Source: Tetranychus cinnabarinus
Lineage: Eukaryota; Arthropoda; Arachnida; Trombidiformes; Tetranychidae
Assembly (NCBI GenBank): GCA_022266195.1
Contig: WHVY01000001.1
Location: 9,672,001-9,736,000, forward strand
Reading direction: 5' to 3'
DNA length: 64,000 bases
The position numbers and the translations under genes were made by a program. Positions within the stretch are counted from its first letter, which is position 1. Every line of letters begins with the position of its first letter. This document shows positions 35,708 through 46,602 of the stretch, one piece after another. The notes below the pieces were generated by a model. The model saw only the letters and a program-made list of their open reading frames with translations. It was not told where the DNA came from and searched no databases.

Positions 35708-36588
35708 CTAATTGAGATTATCCTCTGGCACTAATGTAATGGATAAATTTAATTCAGACCAATCGTAAGTCTTAGGAAGAGATTCCTGAAAAAAAAGACA
35801 AAAAGAATTCAATTAGTTGAGTATAAATATAAGTGACTATTATAGTTGGTTGTAATTTACTTACAAAGTCAAGATCAGAGAGATCTTGTAAGTCTTTCAG
35901 CATAGTGTCTATGCTTCGATCAGGAATTAGGATTTGTAGCCAAGGTCCATGAACGGCGTAAGGTTGCTCTTCATTTACATGAGATCCTCTTACAGTTGGC
36001 GTAACAAAAGTTATGGCAAGATCGCCAAGGATACTTTTGAACGTAAAATGTCTTCCATGTTTGAGTCTTCCCCTATTGTTAAGAGAAAATATTTATCAAA
36101 TTAAGTTTAACGTCATTTGAATACTAATTTTTTTTAAATTTGTCCAATCGACAATGATTTTTACGAGAACTTAACGAAATGGAAATTCGATGATGCAGAA
36201 CTTACCTTAAAGCTAAGGGTAAAAGCATACCAGCTTCGTGATTAAGTTTGATATAAACTTTTTCAAGGAATTTGGTTTGAATAAGTTCACCTGGTTCTGG
36301 AGCTCCTGTTTCACTGGCATAAGACATTCTTGAATTACTTTGGTTTTGTTGATCATGGGTAATGGACATATTTGAATTACGACTATTACAAGCGGGCGAT
36401 GACATACCGCCGATCGGAGAGGCACAAGAGTTATTGTTAGGGTTGGTATTATTACAGTTATTAATATTGTTGTTGTTGTTCATGACGTTATTACTGTTGA
36501 GATTACTTAAGTGATTAAGATGGCCATGGTTCTGATTAACTCGCTCTAGAATGGGATGGTTTTCATTGTAGTCTGAATCTGAATCTGA

Positions 36589-36621
<33 letters not shown>

Positions 36622-37749
36622 ATCTTCTTCTTCCTCTTCTCCATTCGAATCATCATTATTACTGAATGGTTTTTCACTCCACGCACATTTGGCACTGACT
36701 CCACTTAGATTTGAGCCTTCTTCAATAATACCCTTGTCCACCTTTTCTTGAATTTCGGAGTCAAGTTCAAATATTGTTTCTCCTCTTCGCATATTTGTAA
36801 CTAACCAAGGGCCTCCAGCGATTTCAATAGTTTTCATAAGCTCGATGATACCAGGTCCATTCCATTGCTGAGCTGCTTTCAGTTCCTCGGCACAGACACC
36901 AACTATTTGTATAAAAGTCACATGCCCATGAGGAGTATTGACAGTTCCTAATTGTGGATCTTCAGTCATCAGCATATGTTCGATTCGTGACTCACTATTA
37001 TCTAATGAACAATGCCAAGAGACGTGGTCGCCAGCACAGAGAACATTTGTCGATTGAAATACATATTTTGCCAAAGCTTGCATGACCATTGCAGGCCAAG
37101 TTGGAGGTCCTGGTTCATCATCTTTTTTCAAACGGAATGTAAGCTCAAAACCGAAACCACTTGGAGAAGGTGGATACCTGCGTCTACAAATAAATAAAAC
37201 AGAACGATGAAAAAACAATATACGACAATAGATAAAGATGAGAGGAAAGTAAAACTTGAAGATAGTTGAATAAAAGTAGTATATGTTAGTCAAGGTTGTA
37301 CATTGTGTTAGTCAAATCATTTTGGCAAATCATTACTGGTGAACTCTTTCGTCTCCATATAAATCTGACAGTCCAAAACTAATGTAATGCCAATGTGGTG
37401 GTATATTTTGACCAGGATCACCTGGGTTAGAATACATGCTTATGTAATCCAAAGGATCTGGTCCTTTCATCCTGAATTTGATAAAAAGAAAAATTGAAAT
37501 AGAGGTAACAAAAAAAAAGGATTGAAAACAATGCAAATGGTGTTTTTTTTTGTTGATTGAATGATTAATTGCTCACCAAAATTTAAGATTTGCAGTAACT
37601 TGGAGAGGATTTGGCTGATCAGGGTATAATAATCTACAAGCAGCATAAAGAGCACCCAATCCAGAAGGAATCATGCTAGTATAAGGAGCAATCGGTGTAA
37701 TTGAACCAGCCATTGGCAAGTAAGGCAAAAATTCACGTCCAGTTTCCAT
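35708..37749 (-). CDS. Sufu: suppressor of fused (Hedgehog pathway)
   Basis: Five exons in transcript order: 37749-37577, 37471-37337, 37183-36206, 36072-35865, 35785-35708, for 523 aa. The conserved N-terminal lobe includes GLGALYAACRLLYPDQPNPLQVTANLKFW, GGPDPLDYIS-like MKGPDPLDYIS, HWHYISFGLSDLYGD and SGFGFELTFRL. The C-terminal lobe is split across an inserted low-complexity region. Sufu binds Gli/Ci transcription factors and holds them inactive in the cytoplasm. The variable internal loop, present but different in vertebrate Sufu, here has an almost pure Glu/Asp/Ser run (about 284-306) and an Asn-rich run (about 331-354). The start is the only good ATG, just ahead of the conserved region. 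Confidence 0.95.
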
Positions 37750-39350
37750 TGTTTAAGAAAGCAAAGCAAAAAGTAAGGAACTTAGGAAAACAATAGATTT
37801 AAAGAAGAAATGAACAGCAATCAAATTTGTTTATAATTGCTCATGAACTGATCAGTAAATAATTGTGTATCAATGATATACTTAAAAAAATAGAATTGTT
37901 AAAAATAAAAATCACAATTAAATAAATGAAAACAATTGAAAGTATAGAGAACCGACATGAGAAAAAAGATAAACAAGCTTTTCTTTTACCTTGTACACTT
38001 GTAAACGCTCATCTGGTTGTTAGGGGATAACATAACTTATGAGCACGCCTAAAGTTGAAATGAAATTGTGTTTTAACCATTTTGAAAAGGGAATTAACTA
38101 TTGATAATTTTATTTTAATTTCAGCCAGTTATGTCTTCAATTTGTTTTCCCGAATTTTTATTTATTAGTGTTAAACTATGATCAGAAAATTATCTTCAAC
38201 AGTCGCATCAAGAACTGTGAAAGTTCATCTCTATTTGACATGATTATCAAAAGATTAATATGCCTTTCTTAATAGTAAAAGTTGTCAGCTAGATTGATAC
38301 TTGAGTAACAATGTAAATGAAAATGAAAACATTAAATAAGAAATTGAAATTTTGATTTGTAAGTTGCATAAACGAAATCATAAATTGTAAACTAAAACGA
38401 CTTTCATGTCGGATTTCTTGAATTAACAATCTTGAAAATGACTTTAATTGTTAATTAGAATCTAAATCATAATTTGATGCTCACTTTTTGATTAGCCTGA
38501 GATAATTAGTATACATTCGTTGAGTAAAGGCTAATTTGAAGCAACAGCTTAAAGTGTTTAGTGAAAATAGTGAAAATAAGCTATTTAAACGTTATTTTCT
38601 TATTATCTTCACCTTACACTTTAATGTACAGTAACTGTACTATAGTTTTTTAAAAATATTGTGATTGTTATCTAATTTAATTTCATGAAATATTCATTTT
38701 CCTTTTCTCAGAATGTGAAAGTTGTTGTCTAAAATACATTTAAACTTATTGAAGATGATTAAGTTTTCCTACATCATTTTATAATTTGGACATTTTTCCT
38801 TCTTCCTCGACAACCTTGTTGGACTACTGTAAAGTAATCGATTCTGTCTTTTTAGCTGACAAAAATGGGGAAAGACTTTAAGGCCTTGGTGATCTCTTGA
38901 TTAATTTTTCATCACTTGAATTCCGAGCAAATTAATTGGCATGATGGATTTAATGTATGTTTACTAAATCAATAGATGGAGCCTGAAATGAAACTTGTTG
39001 ACTCGAATACTTCACTGTAATATTGTGCCATCGGAAAGTATCCACAAATGGAGCAACTATCAAGTTTTTGTTTAATTTCTTCGATTCAGTTGATCTTGGT
39101 CGATTAATTTTGATCAGTAAGTGTACCTGAACTGCAGGACCTAAACAACTTACATTCAAAACATCAATTTAACAGTAACTGCCAAAAGTATTCCTTACAA
39201 TTTCACTCTTCTTTTTCCTTTTCTTTAAGTTGATTTGTTGTTTGTTTCATTCTGGTCTTTAACTTCTTATCGTGTTTTTAGTGTTTTAGCACAGCTTGAG
39301 AACTTGTTTATATCTCATTTTATTGTTGTTGATACCTTGTTTGCGTCAAC
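37750..39350. promoter_or_regulatory. divergent region between Sufu and ECHDC1
   Basis: The 1.6-kb region should contain promoters and UTRs of both genes. A near-palindrome GTACAGTAACTGTAC lies at about 38626-38640. A minus-strand open frame at 38950-39159 (about 69 codons, no ATG start) has fairly coding-like sequence but no recognisable family. An acceptor-like TTGTTTAG precedes it, so it may be an exon remnant or chance. Confidence 0.4.
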
Positions 39351-40294
39351 ATGTCAACCATTGAAGAAGAAGCTTCTGATCTCATCTTTGAAAATGGACA
39401 CAAAACAAATTTAGATAAATTAAAGAGTAAATTTGCCAAATACTCTGGTGGTTCAGTGAAATTAATCAAAGACGATGAAACTGGTATAGCCACAATCAAC
39501 CTCGACAACCCAAGCAGAAAGAATGCTCTCTCTGGAAGCATGATGACGGATTTGTATAACATCGTTAGTGAACTTGAGAAATGGGATAAGGTAAGTTGTG
39601 ATCACCTTTCGATATCAAATTACTATAATTTTAATTCGTTTTGCTTTTATCCTTATTCAAGGGTAAAGGTATAATTATCTACGGAACTGATGGATTTTTC
39701 AGTTCTGGTGGAGATATGAATACCGTTAAAGAAATCGACAATTGTGTTGATGGACGAGATATGGGTATCTTAATGTTTGATACTCTTCAAAGATTGCAGG
39801 CCTTACCAATGATAAGTGTTGCTCTTGTTGAAGGAAAAGCTATTGGCGGTGGAGCTGAGTTAACAACTGCCTGTGACTTCAGATTAATGTCTAAATCTGC
39901 TAAAATTGGTTTTGTTCATATCAAATTAGGAATTACCGTCAGCTGGGGAGGCGGGACTCGTCTGGTTCAAATAATTGGGTCTCATAAGGCTCTCGAAATT
40001 ATATCTTCTGGAAGACAGTTGACTGCTCAAGAAGCTTTAGATATTGGCTTAGCGACGCATATCATCGAAGAATCACCCGAGTCCAAAAAAAGTAATTTAG
40101 ATTATACAAAAGAATGGTTACTCGAACATATTGGTGGACCAACATCTACAATCAATGCTCTTAAGACAATCATCCACTCTGCCAGAACTTTGCCATTTAA
40201 GGAATCTCTTAAACGAGAATTGGAAACTTTTCCTAAGGTTTGGGGAAGTCCACCTCATAAAAAGGCTCTTTCCATGAACATCAAGTTACGTTGA
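39351..40294 (+). CDS. ECHDC1: ethylmalonyl-CoA decarboxylase (crotonase fold)
   Basis: Two exons (39351-39590 and 39662-40294) give 290 aa. Crotonase landmarks are present: NPSRKNALSGSMM, GTDGFFSSGGDM (first oxyanion-hole strand), VALVEGKAIGGGAELTTACDFRLMS (second oxyanion hole) and FVHIKLGITVSWGGGTRLV. The last motif and TTACDFRLM match ECHDC1 better than mitochondrial enoyl-CoA hydratase. The enzyme removes wrongly made ethylmalonyl- or methylmalonyl-CoA in the cytosol, a metabolite-repair role. The N terminus is acidic with no mitochondrial targeting signal, in agreement with a cytosolic site. AATAAA at 40522-40527 is a likely polyA signal. Confidence 0.9.
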
Positions 40295-40851
40295 TCCAGC
40301 AGGAATTTTACATTGAATTCTCATTTAGATCCATCTAAATAGGTTGGATATACTCGGGTAATTTTCCAGCACTCTTTTTTTGTTTCCATATCCTTGTTCA
40401 TCATCACTAAACTGAACTCAGTCTAATTAGCGTATATTAAGTTTTTACCCAAATTACACAACAAATGCACCTTAATAGCAATTATTTAATCTGTTGAAAC
40501 TATATACTATATATATAATGCAATAAATGTATTACTGATCATTCTCTAGAATGAGCTATTTAAAGTTATAAATTAAAAATATATCATTTCATTTTGATTC
40601 ATTTTTCGTAAAAATTGCTTCACTATCATTTGATGCAACCCTTCATCGGTTGATTGAAGAGTTTACTCACGAGTTTGTTTCACTTATTACTGTGTTTAAG
40701 GAAATGAATTAATATGTTATGCCTGCATTAACTCGTTAAGAAAACTAGATAAATGTTTTATTCATCAATTGATGTTTTTGATCAAACATTTTGAATTGAT
40801 AAGGACATAGATGATGTGTTTTTCATTCAGCATGTAATAAAAAACAACTGT
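40295..40851. other. convergent 3' UTR spacer
   Basis: Spacer between ECHDC1 (+) and GMPPA (-). It has the ECHDC1 polyA signal at 40522-40527 next to a TA-rich tract; nothing else is recognised. Confidence 0.55.
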
Positions 40852-42387
40852 TCATAAAATAATTTCATTCCGATAACTACGACCAAGTTCTTTATGCGGT
40901 AGGACAATTGAGTTCAAAACTAATAAACCAGAAGGTACTTGAACATTGGAGCCTAAAAGAACAGAAAAATAAAAATATATTAATTAGCCTACAATTAACA
41001 CTCGGTTAGTCAAAACTCACCTAAAACGGTTATAGAGGGATTAAGTTTTCCATCTTTATTAAATAAGGTCTGATTTTCCATTTTGGCAAATGCTTTATCA
41101 GGATTCGGATCACTTGGTGTTCCTTCGATTCTAGTCCAACATCCGATAACTGTATTATATCCAATGATGGAATGTAGGATCAATGAATGATCACCAATCA
41201 TAGCATCTTTCAAGATAATTGATTCTTTGATCCTGACTCCCGCTCCAACTCTAACGCCTGGGCCAATAGTTACATTTGGGCCAATCTAGAGAAGTAGAAG
41301 TAAAAATAATGTTAGTTCCTAAATTTGAAAATTTTTCTATTCGAGTACCGTTGCTGTAGGATCGACGTCAGCTTTGGAATCAATCCAAACATCGCCAATA
41401 ATTTCTGGTCCATCTTGCGACTTGGCAGATAAAAATTGCGATTGATTTTCTTTGTACAATTTCAGATAATTTCTATTGGCATAAATTGCTGAAGCAGATG
41501 TTTTCACCTGACACCACCACTGATTGGTATGGAAAGCGTAAAGATGATCAGTTCCTGCTAACCTTGTTAAAATGTCTTCTTCTAAGCTCAATATTTCAGG
41601 TAGATCATCATTTGTTTTGCTTATATTGAGATCAGAATAATCATCAGCATATCTTTCGTCTCCAGTTTCCGAAGTATTACTTTCTTGTTTGGCCTTTATA
41701 ACCGCGGCAACTTGATTGAAAATATTCAAGGGACATAGATAGACACCACAATTGATAATGGTACTAACAAAAGTGGACGGTTTTTCAACAAAGTGAAGAA
41801 TCTTATGAGTTTCTTTTTCTTCGACAACACATCCATAATTTAATGATTGTTGACGAGTTGCTTCAGTCACCATCACAGTCATGGCCCCTTCTTCGGACTT
41901 AGGAATGGAACGATGGAAATTCAACATGGCGGGTAGATTAAAATCCCCACAGACATCACCATTAATCAAGAAAAATGCCTCTGGATTGTGTCGACATATT
42001 TGATCTCTAAAATGATATATACCACCACAAGTACCCAAAGTTGTATACTCTTGTAAATATCGTATGTTTACATTATATTCGGCCATCATGTTCCGTATAA
42101 ATGAGTTTAAGGAATTATCCACTTGGTAGTAACCCAGAAGAAATATTTCTTTCAATCCATCAACCTTGGCACAAGCTTCAATCAAATGCTGGACCATAGG
42201 TCTTCCACCAACAGGGAATAAATGTTTAGGAGTGTCAAAACTCAATGGACGGAACCGAGTCCCTGAAAATAGGAAAATTATAACATGCAGCAATTAGAAA
42301 AGGTCCAAACTCGACTCTACGCATAAATATTATCAAAGCCAACAAACCTTTTTGAGGACCACCTATTAAAATCACCGCCTTGATCAT
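40852..42387 (-). CDS. GMPPA: mannose-1-phosphate guanylyltransferase regulatory subunit alpha
   Basis: Four exons in transcript order: 42387-42348, 42262-41349, 41285-41021, 40952-40852, for 439 aa. The nucleotidyltransferase domain starts MIKAVILIGGPQKGTRFRPLS, the alpha-type signature with GGPQKG, followed by PKHLFPVGGRPM, FFLINGDVCGDF, VEKPSTF and NCGVYL. A left-handed beta-helix of hexapeptide repeats (IGPNVTIGPGVRVGAGVRIKES) ends in SIVLPHKELGRS. GMPPA is the largely non-catalytic partner that senses GDP-mannose and restrains GMPPB, setting mannose donor supply for glycosylation in the cytosol. The second intron has an unusual GTACTC donor, but both phase and protein homology (ATIGPN) demand it. 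Confidence 0.95.
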
Positions 42388-43150
42388 TATGCTGTAAAAT
42401 ATTTGAGTTCCTTTTTTTCCCGAAAATTGGTAGCTTAAAAATTTGAAGTTTGGTACATCAAGTCTGGTCAAAAATGAAAATATGCAAAAGAGCACTCGTA
42501 ATTAAAATTTTCTCCTCTAAAATCAATGAGTAATCTTACCGGTGAAAAAGTTGAAGTATAATCAATAATTAGAAGCAATCATAGTCATCAAACTTTAAAA
42601 AGGGTGGAAAATGAATGAGATGCACCAATACGAGATTAGCAAATGGTAAACTAAAGGTGAAAACCAAAGAATTTACAAGAATCAATTAAGAAAATGAAGT
42701 ATTGAATTTTGATTATGCATAGTTCTAGGATAGTAAAAAAGAAACGTTGCCAATCACGACATACGTGTAACAATCAAAATAAACTGATGACAATCATTAG
42801 TCAGATAGAGAGTCTCTTTGAAAGAGAATCACTAGATTCAAGAGCAATATATAGATGAGGTGTTCATCCGACATCTAACCATTAAAATTTCCTACCTTTA
42901 TTGCACATTTTATTACATATTTAAAAATTTTGGCTTGTTGAACAATTTAATATTGGCAATTTAACACAAGAATCAATGAAACTGAAAATTGTATAGAAAC
43001 TATCATCTGACTACATCACTTTGTGTCAAGAAGGAGCTGTTCTTCCACATGTGGCTGTTATTGCTTAGTTTCTTTTGTTATTTTTGCTCTCAAACTGTGT
43101 AGTCATTTCTTATTCTTTATATTAACTAATTTATTAATTAACCGGTGAAC
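42388..43150. promoter_or_regulatory. divergent region between GMPPA and ALG6
   Basis: This 763-bp region separates two oppositely oriented glycosylation genes and must hold both promoters. No specific motif could be named. An open frame continuing upstream of the GMPPA ATG to 42495 is not needed by homology. Confidence 0.5.
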
Positions 43151-45217
43151 ATGGTTTTCCAAAGTGCACAACAAGCAATTGGTCGAATGGACAGCTTTCT
43201 AATACCAAGTATAATTTTAAATTTCATGCTGAGATGGTTAATATCGCGGTTCTCTTACTCAGGTAACTTTCTTTACATTCATTTTCTTTGCCCATTACTT
43301 TCTTATTATCTCAAATCCTACTAATTATTGAAATTGTCTTTTTCAGGAGCCCGTAATCCTCCACTGTATGGTGATTATGAAGCACAGCGTCACTGGCAAG
43401 AGATTACTTACAACTTGCAGCCATCAGAATGGTACAAAAATTCAACTGACAATGATCTTCTCTATTGGGGCTTGGACTATCCACCTCTTACAGCTTATCA
43501 TAGTTGGGTTAATGGATTCATAGGCAAATCCATCAATGAATCATGGGTCAGACTTCATACTTCAAGAGGAACACAAGGATATGATCATAAGATTTTCATG
43601 AGAAGTACAGTTTTGATTAGTGATGTAGTCATCTATTTCACCGGCCTTATTTACTACTTCATGGTTGTGAGGAAACCTCTAAAACCACGAGAAAGAGGAA
43701 TGCTTGCCACTATTGGCCTGATGTATCCAGCATTGATTCTCATCGACCATGGGCATTTTCAATACAATTGTGTCAGTCTTGGATTTACTGTTTGGGCCGT
43801 GGTTATGCTTATGAGCGGCAGATATTTCCTTGGTTCTGTTTTTTACTGCTTAGCACTCAACTATAAACAGATGAGCCTCTATTATTCTTTTTCGTTTTTC
43901 TTCTTTCTTCTTGGAATTTGTTTCCAGTATCCTAATCGTACTAAAAGTATGATCACCTTAGCCACCATAAGTTCAGCAGTAATCATGACATTTATAGCCT
44001 GTTGGTTCCCATTTATTTGGGATTCTGAAACTTTTCTATCAGTTGTTTATCGCCTGTTTCCCATATCAAGAGGACTCTATGAGGTAATTCTAGTTTTCAT
44101 GTGTATTCATTATTCAGTATTCATTGCATTTTTGATGACCATGTCTAACTCGTTTATAATTTTCTCATCTACAGGATAAAGTTGCAAACATATGGTGCTC
44201 GCTTGAAGTATTGATCAAACTCAAAAGACTCGTTTCAGCTTCGAATATGGCCAAAATATCTGCTATAACTACATTGATATGCCTTTTACCGTCAAGTTTT
44301 CACTTGTTCAAGAACCCGACGATTAAAAATTTCATTTATAATATGGTAAATTGGACAGTTGTTAATCTTTTCTACATATTTTAACACTTCTTTCATTATT
44401 TTCAGGCTGGAACATCATTGATTTTCTTCCTATTATCCTTCCAAGTTCATGAGAAAACTATTCTTCTTGCCGCTTTGTAAGTTTGAAATATGACTCCTTT
44501 TTACCCAAACAACATTGATTTTTCAACTGTATCTTCTTTTCCAGGCCTGTCACTCTGTTGATTCACGAACATCCATTTACCACTTTGTGGTTTTACATAA
44601 TATCAACTTTTAGGTATGAATATTGAATTTTTTTCATCCACAGCAATTCTGGTTCGAATGTCTTATCGAGAGATGTTGTTACTAATTTGAAAAGAAGCTC
44701 ATCTTTAAATTTTTGGCAACGTTTGATATCTCTTTTCAATGAATTATTCTTGACATGCATTATGTGAATTCGTAACTCGATTTTGATTCTTCTTATTTTG
44801 AGATCTTTTTCATCTCAATTTATTGAGTTTTAAGAAAATTTTTATTAATTAAATGTATCTTTTTTATTCCACAGTCTTCTTCCATTAATGGCCAAAGATG
44901 GTTTGATTATGCCTTCATTAGCACTTACCTGTTTCTCATTGATCATTTATGTTGCCTTTTTCCGTGATATGGGACTATCTGTTGATTTCAATCTTGTTCA
45001 CAAAGCCAGAACCATAATATTTGTTTCTTCCATCTGTGGATGTCTATTCTTAACACTGGCGAGCACAATGTTGAAACCACCATCAAGATATCCACACATT
45101 TATATTCTTCTCAACTCCATATACAGTTGTTTCCATTTTATTGGATTCACCTTTTATTATCATTATTTACAATTTTATGCTGAAGAACCTGGGCTTTTCA
45201 AAGTTAAAGGATTATAG
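43151..45217 (+). CDS. ALG6: dolichyl-P-Glc:Man9GlcNAc2-PP-dolichol glucosyltransferase
   Basis: Six exons (43151-43262, 43347-44083, 44175-44345, 44406-44476, 44545-44613, 44875-45217) give 500 aa, normal for ALG6. Signatures: YGDYEAQRHWQEIT (Asp47 in the luminal catalytic loop), YWGLDYPPLTAYHSW, LIDHGHFQYNCVSLG, and INE-like glycosylation sites. About a dozen hydrophobic segments match GT-C fold glucosyltransferases of the ER membrane. The enzyme adds the first glucose to the lipid-linked N-glycan precursor. ALG8 is the closest alternative; GARNPPLYGDYEAQRHWQEIT and its length favour ALG6. A perfect 9-bp hairpin lies in the 3' UTR at 45275-45296. Confidence 0.93.
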
Positions 45218-45876
45218 ATATAAAAAGCAGTGTCTTTATGCAAAGCTCGTCCTAAATTTATAACGCGAGACCAATTATATCACATGGGTGATATAACAAG
45301 ACTCTTTTTCATATCATCATTATATCCATCGATTAACTAATTTGTGCAATTTTTTGTACACAAAAATCAAAATCATTTAAAAACTCATACCGTTAGACTG
45401 CCACATTTAAGGTTTATTTAAACTTTTATAGAAAAATGTTAATCATCAAAATATCAATAATTGATAAAACAATATTCAAACTCCTATTCATTGATTAATT
45501 CAAATTATGTTTTCAATTTTTTCGCTAAATTCAACTTATATTTGATCAAAATTAAAGTCTCATTAGTTTATAATCATTACAGACAGTTTAAGGATAAGAA
45601 TTAGTTTTTTTGCTAATTTGAGTAATTGTGTTCCCACCGAATGTAATTTTTCAATAGTTTCACTTGTGTTTGTTCAATCAGCAATCAGAATTTGATTTTT
45701 TTTGTTAATTTAGTAAAATTTAATTCTTTTACTTTTACGAAGCGCCATCTGTAAGTTCATTTTGATATGTAATCTTGATAAGAACGCCATCTTGTATTGA
45801 TTAAGGACCACTTTCATATGAGAAATCACATGTGACTTTTGATCGTGAATTGAACAATATTTGTTTAAATTTCGTC
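45218..45876. promoter_or_regulatory. ALG6 3' UTR and GrpE promoter region
   Basis: Contains a perfect inverted repeat TTATATCAC-ATGG-GTGATATAA at 45275-45296. Close to GrpE there are two GCCATCT copies (45744-45751 followed by G, and 45786-45792), about 130 and 90 bp before the start codon. The latter adjoins the left boundary of the block duplicated at 48183. Confidence 0.5.
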
Positions 45877-46602
45877 ATGTATAAAGTAATAGTTAGATTT
45901 AAATCTCCGTTTAACGGTGTGACTAGGAATCTTTCGGTGTTTAATTCACTATTTTCAAACACAGCTTCTTCAACACCACCGCCAACTCAAGAAGAAGTTG
46001 AGTCGCAAGAGCCAAATGAATTACAAGTGAAAATTGATGGTCTCACTAAGAAAGTGGAAGAAATCGATGATAAATACAAACGAGCTTTGGCTGAGACAGA
46101 AAACATGAGGTATTTAGAACTTGGTGATTTCATATTCCTTCTAACAATGCTAGTAATTTTATACTGACAGTTGATTTTCCATATCTTTAACTTCATTTTC
46201 AACAGACTACGAATGATGAAACAAATTGAAGATGCTAAGATTTTTGGTATTCAAGGTTTCTGCAAAGATTTATTGGAAGTTGCCGATGTTTTACAAGTAG
46301 CAATCAAAAGTGTTCCTCGAGATCAAGTGAAAGACGAGCATTTCAAGTCTCTTCTAAATGGAGTAGAAATGATGGAAAAAAATTTACAAACTGTATTTAG
46401 ACGTCATGGACTGAACCAAATCAACCCACTCGGTGCTAAATTTGATCCAAATGAACATCATGCTATGTTTGAAGCTGTAGATGAATCAAAAGAGCCTGGA
46501 ACTGTAGCTGTAGTCACCCAGATTGGTTATAAACTTCATGGTAGGACAATTAGACCGGCAATGGTTGGAGTAGTCAAATCCACAGAAAAGAAAGACGATT
46601 GA
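45877..46602 (+). CDS. GRPEL1: mitochondrial GrpE nucleotide-exchange factor
   Basis: Two exons (45877-46109 and 46206-46602, intron 96 bp, codon for Arg split) give 209 aa. The first about 30 residues (MYKVIVRFKSPFNGVTRNLS) are basic and hydroxylated without acids, a mitochondrial presequence. Then come a long coiled-coil helix (ELQVKIDGLTKKVEEIDDKYKRALAETENMRLRMMKQIEDAK), the four-helix bundle, and the beta-wing ending GYKLHGRTIRPAMVGVVK, the GrpE signature. It releases ADP from mitochondrial Hsp70 in the matrix during protein import and folding. The ATG was chosen over earlier in-frame GTG codons because it begins the presequence. Confidence 0.95.

Noticed and set aside
44640..44660. GGTTCGAAT resembling a tRNA B box
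   Set aside because: Lies in an ALG6 intron without a matching A box or cloverleaf stems; no tRNA found in the window.
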